DNA of 64,000 nucleotides from Roseateles_B sp041913905 (GCA_041913905.1 JAYSEK010000011.1:1-64000); one strand, 5' to 3'; counted from the first letter of the stretch, positions 49,118 to 59,079 are shown. A program made the numbers and translations. Notes: generated by a model not told the origin, from the letters alone.

Positions 49118-50782
49118 ATGAAGTCCACTGATTTCCAAGCCCCGACCCAGCACTGGTCCCCGCTCGCCTTGAGCTGGCTCGCCGCCTTGTGGATGGGCGC
49201 GCTGGCCAACTGGCCCTTGTGGCAGCGCATGCTGGCCCTGCCCGAGCTGCAGGGCGCCAAGGGTTGGGGCTTTGTGCTCGTGTTCGCGGGCATCGTCATC
49301 AGCCTGCACGGAGCGCTGCTCAGCGCCCTGGCCTGGCCGCGCCTCTTCAAGCCCGTGCTGGCGCTGTGCCTGCTCAGCGCTGCCGCCGCGGCGCACTTCA
49401 TGGGCGCCTATGGCACGGTGATGGACCCGACCATGATGGTCAACGTGCTGCAGACGGACGCCAAGGAAACGCGCGACCTGCTCAGCTGGCGTCTGCTGGG
49501 CAGCCTGCTGCTGCTGGGCGTGCTGCCCACGGTCTGGATCTGGCGGCGGGCCATCGCGCCGCAGTCCTGGCCCAAGCGCACGGGCCTCAACCTCGCGGGC
49601 CTGGTCGGCGGCCTGGCCTTGATGGTCGGGCTGGCCATGAGCAGCTTTGCCGATCTGGCTTCGACCATGCGCAACCACCCTTCGCTGCGCTACATGATCA
49701 ATCCGCTGGCCTCGTTCTGGTCGCTGGGCGTGGTGGCCGTCGAGTCGAACCGGGCGCCATCGGGGCCGCCAGCCGTGGTGGCGGCCGACGCACACTGGCA
49801 GCCCCGCGACCCGCAGGCCAAGCCGCGCTTGCTGCTGCTGATGGTCGGGGAGACGGCCAGGGCGGCCAACTTCTCCCTGAACGGCTATGCGCGCCCCACC
49901 AATCCCCGTCTGGCCGCGCTGGACGTGCTGAGCTTTCGCCAGGTCAGCGCCTGCGGCACCAGCACCGCGGCGTCACTGCCCTGCATGTTCTCCCACCTGG
50001 GACGCAGCGCCTTCCTGGATCAAGGGGGCGAACAGGAAAACCTGCTGGACGCCCTTCAGCGCGCCGGCCTGGCCGTGCTGTGGCTGGACAACCAGAGCGG
50101 CTGCAAGGGCCTGTGCGAGCGCGTTGCGCATGCGCATGCCACGCAGGCGGCCGGCAAGACGCCGCTGCCAGCCGGCCTTTGCGGCGACGGCGAATGCCTG
50201 GACATGGCCCTGCTGCATGAGCTCGACGCCCGCCTGCAAGGCCTGGATGCCCAGCGGCGCCAGCGCGGCGTCGTGCTGGTCATGCATCCCATGGGCAGCC
50301 ATGGGCCGGCCTACTTCAAGCGCTCGCCGCCCGAACTCAAGCCCTTCATGCCGGAATGCCGCAGCAATGCCCTGCAGCAGTGCCCGCGCGAGCAGGTGCT
50401 CAACGCCTACGACAACAGCATCGTCTATGCCGACACCGTGTTGGCCGAGACCATCGCCTGGCTGCAGCGCCAGAAGGACTTCGACGTGAGCCTGCTGTAT
50501 GTGTCGGACCACGGCGAGTCCCTGGGCGAGAACAATCTCTATCTGCACGGCGTGCCCTATGCCGTGGCCCCCAAGGAGCAGACGCAGGTGCCCTGGATCG
50601 TCTGGCTGCCCGAGGCCAGCGCCCGGCAGTACGGCGTGGACAAGCGCTGCCTGCAGGCCCGGCTGGACCAGCCCCTCTCGCACGACTGGCTCAGCCACAC
50701 CGTGCTGGGCCTGGCCGAGGTGCGCAGCGGCATCTACAAGCCCGAGTGGGATCTGATGCGCGAATGCCGGACGGGCCCCTGA
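49118..50782 (+). CDS. Lipid A phosphoethanolamine transferase (EptA-like)
   Basis: A 554-residue inner-membrane enzyme that transfers phosphoethanolamine from phosphatidylethanolamine to lipid A or a related acceptor, a known cause of polymyxin resistance in relatives. Five N-terminal membrane helices (about 20-180) precede a periplasmic sulfatase-fold domain. There the nucleophile Thr lies in ACGTSTAASLPCMFSHLG, and metal ligands lie in MVGETARAANFSLNGY and YVSDHGESLGENNLYLHG. A CACAAT box at 49081-49086 covers the alternative ATG at 49085, which supports 49118. Confidence 0.9.
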   Translation: MKSTDFQAPTQHWSPLALSWLAALWMGALANWPLWQRMLALPELQGAKGWGFVLVFAGIVISLHGALLSALAWPRLFKPVLALCLLSAAAAAHFMGAYGTVMDPTMMVNVLQTDAKETRDLLSWRLLGSLLLLGVLPTVWIWRRAIAPQSWPKRTGLNLAGLVGGLALMVGLAMSSFADLASTMRNHPSLRYMINPLASFWSLGVVAVESNRAPSGPPAVVAADAHWQPRDPQAKPRLLLLMVGETARAANFSLNGYARPTNPRLAALDVLSFRQVSACGTSTAASLPCMFSHLGRSAFLDQGGEQENLLDALQRAGLAVLWLDNQSGCKGLCERVAHAHATQAAGKTPLPAGLCGDGECLDMALLHELDARLQGLDAQRRQRGVVLVMHPMGSHGPAYFKRSPPELKPFMPECRSNALQQCPREQVLNAYDNSIVYADTVLAETIAWLQRQKDFDVSLLYVSDHGESLGENNLYLHGVPYAVAPKEQTQVPWIVWLPEASARQYGVDKRCLQARLDQPLSHDWLSHTVLGLAEVRSGIYKPEWDLMRECRTGP

Positions 50783-50819
50783 GCCCCAAGCGCCATCGCA
50801 AGCCGCAGCGCCGAGCCCA

Positions 50820-50866
50820 CATCCAGGCTCGCATCCAGGCTCGCATCCAGGCTCGCATCCAGGCCC
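50820..50866. repeat. 12-bp tandem repeat between convergent genes
   Basis: catccaggctcg is repeated three times exactly plus most of a fourth copy, in the 103-base gap between the eptA-like and cheB stop codons. It has no hairpin character. Confidence 0.85.
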
Positions 50867-50885
50867 TCTTCCTGGCCCCGCCCCC

Positions 50886-51971
50886 TCAAGCCAGCAAGCC
50901 CTGGATGGCAGCCCCCATCCCGTCCAGGCCGACGCTCTGGTCCACGGCACCGAGTTCCACGGCGGCCTTGGGCATGCCGTAGACCACGGAGCTGGCCTCG
51001 TCCTGCGCCAGCGTGCGGGCGCCGGCCTGACGCATGCTGAGCAGGCCCCGGGCCCCGTCGTCGCCCATGCCGGTCAGGATGACGCCAATCGCGTTGCGCC
51101 CGGCCGCCTGGGCCACGGACCGGAACAGCACGTCCACCGAAGGCTTGTGATGGTTGACAACCGGACCGTCCCGCACCTCGACCACGTACTGCGCGCCGCT
51201 GCGCCGCAGCTGCATGTGGCTGCCGCCCGGCGCGATGAGCACGCGGCCATCGATCACGCGCTCGCCGTCACGGGCCTCCAGCACTTCGAACTCAAGCAGG
51301 TCGTTGAGCCGCTTGGCCAGGGCCTGGGTGAAGCTTGGCGGCATGTGCTGCACCAGCACGATGCCCGGGCTGCGCCGGGGCAGCTGGCGCAACAAGGCCT
51401 CGACGGTCTGCACGCCCCCCGTGGAACTGCCGATGGCGATCACCCGGTCGGTGGTGAGGCGCATGGCCGCCGCAGGAACGACCGCTGGCAAGGGGGTGTC
51501 CGCCGCACGAGGCTGGACCGCCGGGGCGCCCTGGCTTCGCAGCGCGGGCTGCGCCGGCCTCGGCATGGCACGCAGATTCGCCCGCGCGGCGGCGCGCACG
51601 GCGGCCACCAGGCCGTTGGAATCGTCCTCCAGGAAGTCCCGCAGGCCCAGCCGGGGCTTGGTCACGAAGCCCACGGCACCGGCGGCCAGCGCCTGCAGGG
51701 TCGTCTCGCAGCCGGCCTCGGTCAGCGTGGAGCACATCACCACCGGCGTGGGCCGGCGCTGCATGAGATCCCCCAGGAAGGACAGGCCGTCCTGGCGGGG
51801 CATCTCCACGTCCAGCACGATGACGTCGGGCCAGTTGGCCTCCAGCTTGGGCCAGGCAAACAGCGGGTCGGCCGCGGTGAACAGCACCTCGATGCCGGCA
51901 CGTTCCAGCAGGCTGCCCAGGTGCTTGCGCACGACGGCCGAGTCATCGATCAGGGCCACGCGGATGGGCAT
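50886..51971 (-). CDS. cheB: Chemotaxis methylesterase/deamidase CheB
   Basis: Removes methyl groups from, and deamidates, chemoreceptors when phosphorylated by CheA. The 361-residue protein has a REC domain (Asp54 in VIVLDVEMPRQDG, Lys in FVTKPRLG), an Ala/Pro linker (about 135-170) and the methylesterase domain with the triad in AIGSSTGG, LVQHMPPSF and TGMGDDGARGL. It starts one base after the cheD stop and is the last gene of the operon. Confidence 0.97.
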   Translation of the reverse strand: MPIRVALIDDSAVVRKHLGSLLERAGIEVLFTAADPLFAWPKLEANWPDVIVLDVEMPRQDGLSFLGDLMQRRPTPVVMCSTLTEAGCETTLQALAAGAVGFVTKPRLGLRDFLEDDSNGLVAAVRAAARANLRAMPRPAQPALRSQGAPAVQPRAADTPLPAVVPAAAMRLTTDRVIAIGSSTGGVQTVEALLRQLPRRSPGIVLVQHMPPSFTQALAKRLNDLLEFEVLEARDGERVIDGRVLIAPGGSHMQLRRSGAQYVVEVRDGPVVNHHKPSVDVLFRSVAQAAGRNAIGVILTGMGDDGARGLLSMRQAGARTLAQDEASSVVYGMPKAAVELGAVDQSVGLDGMGAAIQGLLA

Positions 51972-51972
51972 C

Positions 51973-52497
51973 TCATCGCCTCCCGGAGTTGGTGGGAGCG
52001 CCCCGGTTCATCGTGACGACACCGGTCTGCAGATCCAGCGTGACTGAGCGCGGCACGTTGTCGCCCACGTCCACCCCCTCGAGTTGAAACCCGTGCTGCT
52101 CCACCAGCGACCAGGCGGTTTCGATATTGCGCTCACCCACGTTGGTCTTGAGCCGGCTGGCATCCGGCAGCGTGTCGGCGCCGCCATAGAGGTGCGCCAC
52201 GTAGTCCTGCGTCCGGGTGCCGGACTCGATGATGCGGTCGACCAGGGCCGCGATGGCTTCGTCGCCATAGCGGCCATCCAGCGGCGCATCCGGCCTGCGC
52301 AGGCGTCCAGGCAGCATGAAGTGGCACATGCCGCCCAGCCGGCTGCGCGGATGCCAGAGTGTGAGACCGATGCAGGAGCCCAGCAGGGTCTTGAGCTTCA
52401 CGCCGCGGCCGAAGTACAGCTGCCCCGGCAGTACCGTGATCACGGTGTCGCTTTCAGCGCCGGCGGCGTCCGGCATGGGGCGGTCAGGCGTGCGCAT
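51973..52497 (-). CDS. cheD: Chemoreceptor glutamine deamidase CheD
   Basis: Deamidates receptor glutamines; in some systems it also assists CheC. The 174-residue protein has Cys42 in LLGSCIGLTLW, His59 in GGMCHFMLP and a conserved Thr in the family core. Two starts are possible: 52497 overlaps cheR by 14 bases, while 52476 (MPDAAGAES) leaves a seven-base gap. No CheC gene is present nearby. Confidence 0.93.
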   Translation of the reverse strand: MRTPDRPMPDAAGAESDTVITVLPGQLYFGRGVKLKTLLGSCIGLTLWHPRSRLGGMCHFMLPGRLRRPDAPLDGRYGDEAIAALVDRIIESGTRTQDYVAHLYGGADTLPDASRLKTNVGERNIETAWSLVEQHGFQLEGVDVGDNVPRSVTLDLQTGVVTMNRGAPTNSGRR

Positions 52498-53284
52498 AGA
52501 TGGCCGTTCCCAAAGCGCGCAAGGGAAGATCCAGGCCGTTCAGCGACTCGGCATGGCCCACGTACAGCACACCGTCCGGCTTCAGCCGCTGCAGCACGCG
52601 CCGCACGATGTCCGCCTTCTGCTCCGGTTCGAAGTAGATCAGCACATTGCGCAGAAAGATCACATCGAAGCTGGGCAGTGCCGGCAGCTCACGCGTCAGA
52701 TTGGCGACCTGGAACTCGACATGGCTGCGGATGGACTTGTCGATCAGCAGATAGCCGTCATAGGGCCCGCTGCCCTTCAAGCAGAAGCGCCGCAGGTAGT
52801 CTTCCGGGATGTTGGTGGCGCGCTCCATCGCATACAGGCCCCGGCGGGCGGCCTGCACCACCGAGGTCGACAAGTCCGTGCCCAGCACACGCCAGGGCCT
52901 TGCGCGCAGCAGGTCGGCCAGCAGCATGGCGATGCTGTAGGCCTCTTCGCCCGTGGAGCTGGCGGCGCTCCAGATGCGCAGATCCTGACCCGCTGAATGC
53001 GCGTCCAGACGCTGGCGAAGATCCTCGAAATGCGCGGGCTCGCGGTAGAAGTAGGTTTCATTGGTGGTGAGCCGGTCCACCGCCGCCACCGCAATCTCCT
53101 CCGGCAGCCGCCCGCGCACCAGCTCCTGGACGAAGCTCTCCAGGTCCGCATGGCCGTTGTCCAGGGCCAGCCGGTACAGACGGCCGTGCACCAGCGCCTT
53201 CTTGCCCGTCGTCAAACGGATGCCGGAGACGCGGAAAAAGTAGTCACTGATCGCCGCATAGGCAGGCGCGGAGAGCGTGCTCAT
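52484..53284 (-). CDS. cheR: Chemotaxis protein methyltransferase CheR
   Basis: Transfers methyl groups from SAM to receptor glutamates. The 266-residue protein has an N-terminal helical domain (with TTNETYFYREPAHFEDL), the SAM-binding motif IWSAASSTGEEAYSIAMLLA and VIFLRNVLIYFEPEQK. There is no TPR extension and the receptor in the operon lacks a C-terminal pentapeptide, so tethered methylation is not expected. Confidence 0.96.
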   Translation of the reverse strand: MSTLSAPAYAAISDYFFRVSGIRLTTGKKALVHGRLYRLALDNGHADLESFVQELVRGRLPEEIAVAAVDRLTTNETYFYREPAHFEDLRQRLDAHSAGQDLRIWSAASSTGEEAYSIAMLLADLLRARPWRVLGTDLSTSVVQAARRGLYAMERATNIPEDYLRRFCLKGSGPYDGYLLIDKSIRSHVEFQVANLTRELPALPSFDVIFLRNVLIYFEPEQKADIVRRVLQRLKPDGVLYVGHAESLNGLDLPLRALGTAIYAHA

Positions 53285-53292
53285 CAGTGGAC

Positions 53293-53808
53293 TCAGAGCG
53301 GGCTTTGCGCCGCCTCGCCAATCATGCGAGCCAGCGCCTGCGGGTCCAGCACCTGGGCCAGGTTGAGCACCGCGACATAGCCGCCCCTCGCATGGATCAT
53401 GCCGTGCAGGTACAGGCCAGGCATGGCAACGCCCAGCGAAGGCACCGACTCCATGCGCTGGGAATCCAGGTCCAGCACTTCATAGACCGCGTCCACCAGC
53501 AGCCCCACGACCAGTCGCTGTGCAGCGCCGGCCTGGCTCTCGACCACCACGATGGCGCTGCGTCGCTCCAGAGGGGTGACGCGCAAGCCCAGGCGAGCCG
53601 CGAGGTCGATCACCGGCACCACCGCGCCGCGCAGGTTCATGACACCACGGATGAAGTCCGGCGTGCGCGGCACGGGCGTCAGCCGGCCGACCTCCAGGAT
53701 TTCGCGGACGCTGCCGATGGGCACCGCCAGACGCTCGCCACCGCTGGCCAGGCTCAAGAGCTGATCCAGCGACACATCCAGGCCCGCAGTCTCGGTCATG
53801 GCACCCAT
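53293..53808 (-). CDS. cheW: Chemotaxis coupling protein CheW
   Basis: Couples receptors to CheA. A 171-residue CheW-fold protein: RLAVPIGSVREILEVGRLTP, PDFIRGVMNLRGAVVPVIDL and YVAVLNLAQVL. Its start overlaps the receptor gene's stop (TGATG), implying coupled translation. A second in-frame ATG lies three codons on. Confidence 0.94.
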   Translation of the reverse strand: MGAMTETAGLDVSLDQLLSLASGGERLAVPIGSVREILEVGRLTPVPRTPDFIRGVMNLRGAVVPVIDLAARLGLRVTPLERRSAIVVVESQAGAAQRLVVGLLVDAVYEVLDLDSQRMESVPSLGVAMPGLYLHGMIHARGGYVAVLNLAQVLDPQALARMIGEAAQSPL

Positions 53809-56800
53809 CAGAAGCGTTTGAAGTGGGATTCGTCGATCTGCCCGATCACCTTGGCGCCCCCCGTGGCATGTGCGCTCCCCGCAGAAGCCGCCAGCGTCCG
53901 GGCCGGCCTGTGCAGCCCGGACACCACCGCCGGCGCACGCGCTGCCGTGCGCGACGGCTCGTGGCCATGTCCATGGCCGGCATGCGTACCTCGCGCAGGC
54001 CCAGCGCCGCTGCCTCCGCCCTGCTGCAGCCGGAAATAGCTCATCAGCTCCTGCAACTGCGTGGCCTGCGCCGACAGCTGCTCAGCCGTGGCAGACAGCT
54101 GCTCCGAGGCCGAAGCCGTCTGCTGCGTCGCGCCCGACAGATGGTGCATCGAAGCGCTGATCTGGTTCACGCCATCGGACTGCTCCGCGCTCGCCGCCGC
54201 GATCTCCTGCACCAGCGAGCTCGTCTTCTGGATCGACGGCACCATGCTCGACAGCACGCGGCCCGCCTTCTCCGCCAGCTCGACGCTGGACCCCGCCAGG
54301 CTGCCGATCTCCTGTGCCGCCACCTGGCTGCGCTCGGCCAGCTTGCGCACCTCCGCCGCCACCACCGCGAAGCCCTTGCCGTGCTCGCCGGCCCGGGCGG
54401 CCTCGATCGCGGCATTCAGGGCCAGCAAGTTCGTCTGGTAGGCGATGTCGTCGACGATGGAGATCTTGGTCGCGATCTGCTTCATCGCCTCCACCGTCAT
54501 CGACACCGCCTGGCCGCCATCCATGGCCTCGCGCGAGGCCTGGGTCGCGATGCCGTCGGTCACGTTCGCGTTCTCCGCGTTCTGCTTCACGCTCGCGGCG
54601 ATCTCCTGCAGGGCCGCGGTCGTCTGCTCCACGCTCGCTGCCTGCTGCGACGCGGAGTGCGACAGCGACTGCGAGGTCTGGGATACCTGGTCCGACGCCG
54701 CCGTCAACTGCTCCGCAGAGGCGCGGACTTCCTGGATCGTCGCGCTCACCGTCTCGATCAGCGTATTGAATTTGCCGCCTAGCATCGCGAAGAACGGCTC
54801 CTTGCCCTCGACCGCGATGCGCTGCGAGAAGTCGCCCTGGGCCGCGCCATCGACCATCGAGCTGATTTCCGTTTCCGCCGCCACTTCGGCCGTGCGGTCC
54901 TTCCACTCCACCACCGTGCCCAGGCGCTGGCCCTGCTCGTCCAGGATGGGGTTGGCGCTCAGGCTGAACGTCAGCGCACCGACCTGGATCTCGGCCTTGT
55001 ACTCGCCCTTGAGCGAACCCAGCAGCTGGCGCTGGTGGTTGGGATTGCGGTGGAACTGGTCAAAGCTCGACCCGAGGATGCGCCGCGCATCGAACTGCGG
55101 CAGGGACTTGCGCAGCTCGCCTTCGTTGCGCGACATCATCTGCGCCACGGACTGGTTGTTGTAGACGATCACCCCGTCGGCATCGGCGATCATGACGTTC
55201 GTCGAGCAGGTGTCCAGCGCCTGCCTTACCCGCGCGTTCTCCGCTGCCAGCTGCTGCTCGCGCTCGCGCGCTGCCAGCTCGGCCGTCATGTCCTTCCACT
55301 CCACCACCGTGCCCAGCCGCTTGCCCTCGGGCGACAGGATGGGGCTGGCCACCAGGTCGAAGCGCAGCGTCCCCAAAGGCAGCCGCGCGCGGTACTCCGA
55401 TTGCAGCTGCCCGAGCTGCAGCTGGGCGCTGGTCTTCTGGAAGACCTCGAAGTTCTGCCCAACGATGCTGGCGGCGGTGAACTGGGGCAGCGCCTTGCGG
55501 AGTTCGGCCTCGTTGCCCTGCAGCATCTCCACCATGGAGCGGTTCGCATAGATGACGGTGCCGTCGGGGTCCGCCAGCATCACGTTGGTCGAACAGCCGT
55601 CCAGCGCCTGCTTGATGCGGCTGGTGTATTCCAATTGCTCACGATCGCGCAGCGTGCGCTCGCGCAGGTCCGCCTGCATCCGGCTCATGGACTTCAGCAG
55701 CTGAGCCACCTCGTCCTGGCCCTGGTCGCGGATGTCATTGTCGAGACGGCCCTCGGCGACGGCCTGCGTGATGGACATCGCGTGCACCAGCGGCCGGGAC
55801 ACGGAACGCATGACCAGCACGCTGAACACCCCGCAGCCCAGGCCCAGGACCAGCATGCCCACCAGCAGCGCCAAGCGCCGGCGCTCCAGCATCTGGATGC
55901 GCTCGCGCAGCACCTTGCGCAGTTCCTGCCCGACGGCGTCAAGCAGCCCGTAGGAGGCGCCGAGCGACTCCCCCGCCGCCTCGAAGAACTGCGGCCCGGT
56001 CATGCCGGACTTGCCCGCGCTGACTTCGGTCCTGACCAGCTTCTGGATCGACTGAGCGCCGGCGCCGAATCGATCCAGCAGCGGTTGAAGGGTGTTCTTG
56101 AGTGCCGGGCGCGCGGCGAAAACCTGCTCGGCCTGCTGCTGTGACTGGAACAGGCGCTCGTCCAGGTCCATCTGCAGGGCCGTCAGCACCACCTTGTCGG
56201 CATCCTTCAGGTCTCGCGTGCCGACAAGGACGGCCCCACGGCCCCGCAGCTGCGCCTGCGTCTCCGCGGCACGCGGCAGGGTCTCGACAGCCATCAGCGT
56301 CAGATAAAGGCCGTCGGCATCCGGATACAGCATCAGTCCGGACTCATCGGCCATGAGGGAAAGGCCGCGCAGCAGATTGCGAATCAGCTGCACGTGTGCC
56401 TCGAAGCTGTCCTGGGTGCTCACGGCGTGGCTGTCCACCTGCTGCGCCAGACGGGCGGTCTGACTCCCGACGTCCTTCAGCACGAGCCGCGATTTCTCGT
56501 ACCCGCGCTCCGCGGCGAGCGCGGTGACTTTCTCAAGGTCCGCCAGCGTCTTGGCGAGCAGCTGCTGCCGCTCGCGCGCCGCCGACGCGTGACCGCTCAG
56601 CTCCAGACCGCTGAGCCCCCGCAAGCGCTGCATCTGCTGGGCCAGAGGGCCCGCCATCTCCAGCGTGGTCGCGCCGAGCTCCTGCTTGCGCGTTTCCTCA
56701 AGCAGCTGCGATTCGGTCTGCAGCAGCATGAAGGCGGGCAGCCCCACCAGGAAAAGGCCCAAGACGCCGAGAAGCGAGAATTTGCCCGTCAAGGACAGCT

Positions 56801-56816
56801 GTCGCAGCCATTTCAT
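53808..56816 (-). CDS. Methyl-accepting chemoreceptor with two PAS domains
   Basis: A 1002-residue receptor. TM1 is about residues 12-32, then a periplasmic helical domain (about 33-318), TM2 about 319-338, HAMP about 338-392, PAS 1 about 403-525, PAS 2 about 531-650, a second HAMP-like stretch and the signalling domain (about 690-920) with the invariant tip around VDDIAYQTNLLALNAAIEAA. The two PAS units are clearly duplicates (CSTNVMLADPDGTVIYAN; CSTNVMIADADGVIVYNN). The C-terminal tail carries THAGHGHGHE and ends SHFKRF, with no CheR pentapeptide. GGGAGA precedes the start. Confidence 0.93.
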   Translation of the reverse strand: MKWLRQLSLTGKFSLLGVLGLFLVGLPAFMLLQTESQLLEETRKQELGATTLEMAGPLAQQMQRLRGLSGLELSGHASAARERQQLLAKTLADLEKVTALAAERGYEKSRLVLKDVGSQTARLAQQVDSHAVSTQDSFEAHVQLIRNLLRGLSLMADESGLMLYPDADGLYLTLMAVETLPRAAETQAQLRGRGAVLVGTRDLKDADKVVLTALQMDLDERLFQSQQQAEQVFAARPALKNTLQPLLDRFGAGAQSIQKLVRTEVSAGKSGMTGPQFFEAAGESLGASYGLLDAVGQELRKVLRERIQMLERRRLALLVGMLVLGLGCGVFSVLVMRSVSRPLVHAMSITQAVAEGRLDNDIRDQGQDEVAQLLKSMSRMQADLRERTLRDREQLEYTSRIKQALDGCSTNVMLADPDGTVIYANRSMVEMLQGNEAELRKALPQFTAASIVGQNFEVFQKTSAQLQLGQLQSEYRARLPLGTLRFDLVASPILSPEGKRLGTVVEWKDMTAELAAREREQQLAAENARVRQALDTCSTNVMIADADGVIVYNNQSVAQMMSRNEGELRKSLPQFDARRILGSSFDQFHRNPNHQRQLLGSLKGEYKAEIQVGALTFSLSANPILDEQGQRLGTVVEWKDRTAEVAAETEISSMVDGAAQGDFSQRIAVEGKEPFFAMLGGKFNTLIETVSATIQEVRASAEQLTAASDQVSQTSQSLSHSASQQAASVEQTTAALQEIAASVKQNAENANVTDGIATQASREAMDGGQAVSMTVEAMKQIATKISIVDDIAYQTNLLALNAAIEAARAGEHGKGFAVVAAEVRKLAERSQVAAQEIGSLAGSSVELAEKAGRVLSSMVPSIQKTSSLVQEIAAASAEQSDGVNQISASMHHLSGATQQTASASEQLSATAEQLSAQATQLQELMSYFRLQQGGGSGAGPARGTHAGHGHGHEPSRTAARAPAVVSGLHRPARTLAASAGSAHATGGAKVIGQIDESHFKRF

Positions 56817-56832
56817 ATCGGTCTCCCTGGGC

Positions 56833-59079
56833 TCAATGAGCCTGGTTGTTCGTCATGACTGATGCGGTGTCGGCACTGCCGTCGGCCACCGCGGTTCCCA
56901 GCAGGCCGGGCACATCCAGCACCAGGGCCACATCGCCCGAGCCCAGGATGGTGGACCCGGCCAGGGCGCGCAGATGCTGGAAGATGCCCGACAGCGGCTT
57001 GATCACGGTCTGGTGCTCGCCCAGCAGCCGGTCCACCACCAGGCCGACGCGATGGGTGCCGTCGCGCACGACCATCACGCTGCGGCGCCGGCCTGACTCG
57101 GCCGGCACGCCGTAGAAGCGGGCGAGGTCCAGCCAGGGCAGGATCTCGCCGCGCAGGTCGAAGGTGCCGCTGATGCGCTCCCCTTGCCGCGCGAACTCCG
57201 GCGGCATGTCGATGCATTCGGCCACCGCAGACATCGGCACCACGTAGTGCACGCCGCCGACGAGGGTCAGGAAGCCATCGATCATGGCCAGCGTCAGCGG
57301 CAGGCGGATCTGCGTGAGCGTGCCCTGCCCCGGCTCGCTGTGCAGGGCGATGCTGCCGCGCAGCGCTTCGATATTGCGCTTGACCACGTCCATGCCGACG
57401 CCGCGGCCGGAGAGGTCCGTCACCTGCTCGGCCGTCGAGAAGCCCGGCAGGAAGATCAGCTGCCACACCTCGTGGTCGGGCAGCACCTGCCCGGGATCGA
57501 CCAGCCCGCGCTCATGGGCCTTGTTGAGGATTCGCTCGCGCGACAGGCCTCGCCCGTCATCGCGGACCTCGATCACCACGGCACCGGTCTCGTGGAACGC
57601 ATTGAGCGCGAGCCGCCCCAGCGCCGGCTTGCCGGCGGCCAGGCGTTCCTCGGGCGTTTCCAGGCCGTGGTCCATGCTGTTGCGGATCAGGTGCATCAGC
57701 GGGTCGGCCACCTGGTCCACCATGGCCTTGTCGAGCTCGGTGTCACCGCCGGTGACCACCAGCTCGATGTCCTTGCCCAGCTGCTTGGCGGTGTCGCGCA
57801 CGACACGGTGGAAGCGGCCGAAGGTCTCGCCGATGGGCACCATGCGCAGCGACAGCGCCCCGTCGCGCGTCTCCTGCACCAGATCCATCACGCGCTGGGT
57901 CGCCTCCAGCAGCGCGGGATTGCTCTCCAGATGCGCGACCATCTGCGCGCCCGAGCCCGCGATCAGCAGCTCGCCGATCAGATCGATCAGGCGGTCCAGC
58001 TTGTCGGCCCGCACCCGCACGAAGCGCGTCTCGTCCCCGTTGCGGCGGTCCCGTCCGCCCTGGCGCCGGTCGCCTTCGCCACTGCGGCGATCGCGGCTTG
58101 ATGCCGGCCCTTCCTGGCGCCGCTCGATGGCCGGCAGCGGCACGGCTTCGTCGCTGAACGGGTCGTGCGCCATGCGCTGCTCGAACTGCAGACCGAGGCC
58201 GCGAAAGCGCGCCAGCAGGCGGCCCCGCGCCGCCTCGTCGTCGCCGCAGCGGCGCTCCAGCACGCCCTCGTAGTCACGGGCCGGGGCGCCGGGGGGCAGC
58301 AGGATCAGGTCGCTGTCTTCCGCAGCGAACTCGAAGACGCCGCGCAGCACGTCGGCGCTGCAGTCGCTCAGCAGCTGGATCTCGAAGCCCAGATAGCAGC
58401 CCTCGGGGTCCAGCGCCTCCATGCCCGGCACCGCTTCCTCCAGCGTGCACATGCCCAGCACCTGCCCCTTGCTTGCGAGGTAGCGGAGAAAGGACAGCGG
58501 ATCCAGGCCATTGCGCAGCGCATCGGGGCCGAAGCGCAGCGAGAGGTGCCAGGCATCGGAGATGTGCGCGGGCAGCGCGGACGGCCCGTCGGCGGGCGCC
58601 GGCCCGGTGGGCTCGACGGCCTCGGCAGACGGCATGACCGCAGCGTCCGTGCCCATGTCTGCGGCACCGCGCTGCAACAAGGCGCGGAGCCGTGCCGCCA
58701 GCGCCTCGCTGCTGGCCGTCACGGCTTCGTCGACCTGGCCGTCCCGCAGCTCCTGCAGGAGACGACCGATCTGGTCCTTGGACTGCAGCAGCGCGGCCAT
58801 GACCTCGTCGTCCAGCGCCCGTCGCCCGGCGCGCAAGGCCTCCAGCAGCGTTTCGGCCTCATGGGTGAAGGCCACCACGCGGTCGAAGCCGAACAGCCCT
58901 GCGGTGCCCTTGATGGTGTGCGCGGCCCGGAAAGCAGCGTTGAGGCTTTCCGCATCGGTAGGGTCGCCCTCCAGGACCAGCAGCGCTGCTTCGCATTGCG
59001 CCAGCATCTCGTCGGCTTCCTCGATGAAGCCTGCACTGGCCGCGGCCAGGATTTCTGCATCGTCGTCACTGGCTGCCAT
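56833..59079 (-). CDS. cheA: Chemotaxis histidine kinase CheA
   Basis: A 748-residue kinase. The Hpt domain has His54 in AAHTIKGTAGLFG. Residues about 175-265 (WHLSLRFGPDALRNGLDPLS) form a regulatory or response-regulator-binding module, followed by an Arg/Asp-rich linker (about 320-350). The P3 dimerisation domain starts near RADKLDRLIDLIGEL. The P4 catalytic domain has the N box HLIRNSMDHGLE, DDGRGL and LSGRGVGMDVV. The P5 CheW-like domain is C-terminal. It lies between the STAS and receptor genes with gaps of 6 and 16 bases. Confidence 0.97.
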   Translation of the reverse strand: MAASDDDAEILAAASAGFIEEADEMLAQCEAALLVLEGDPTDAESLNAAFRAAHTIKGTAGLFGFDRVVAFTHEAETLLEALRAGRRALDDEVMAALLQSKDQIGRLLQELRDGQVDEAVTASSEALAARLRALLQRGAADMGTDAAVMPSAEAVEPTGPAPADGPSALPAHISDAWHLSLRFGPDALRNGLDPLSFLRYLASKGQVLGMCTLEEAVPGMEALDPEGCYLGFEIQLLSDCSADVLRGVFEFAAEDSDLILLPPGAPARDYEGVLERRCGDDEAARGRLLARFRGLGLQFEQRMAHDPFSDEAVPLPAIERRQEGPASSRDRRSGEGDRRQGGRDRRNGDETRFVRVRADKLDRLIDLIGELLIAGSGAQMVAHLESNPALLEATQRVMDLVQETRDGALSLRMVPIGETFGRFHRVVRDTAKQLGKDIELVVTGGDTELDKAMVDQVADPLMHLIRNSMDHGLETPEERLAAGKPALGRLALNAFHETGAVVIEVRDDGRGLSRERILNKAHERGLVDPGQVLPDHEVWQLIFLPGFSTAEQVTDLSGRGVGMDVVKRNIEALRGSIALHSEPGQGTLTQIRLPLTLAMIDGFLTLVGGVHYVVPMSAVAECIDMPPEFARQGERISGTFDLRGEILPWLDLARFYGVPAESGRRRSVMVVRDGTHRVGLVVDRLLGEHQTVIKPLSGIFQHLRALAGSTILGSGDVALVLDVPGLLGTAVADGSADTASVMTNNQAH

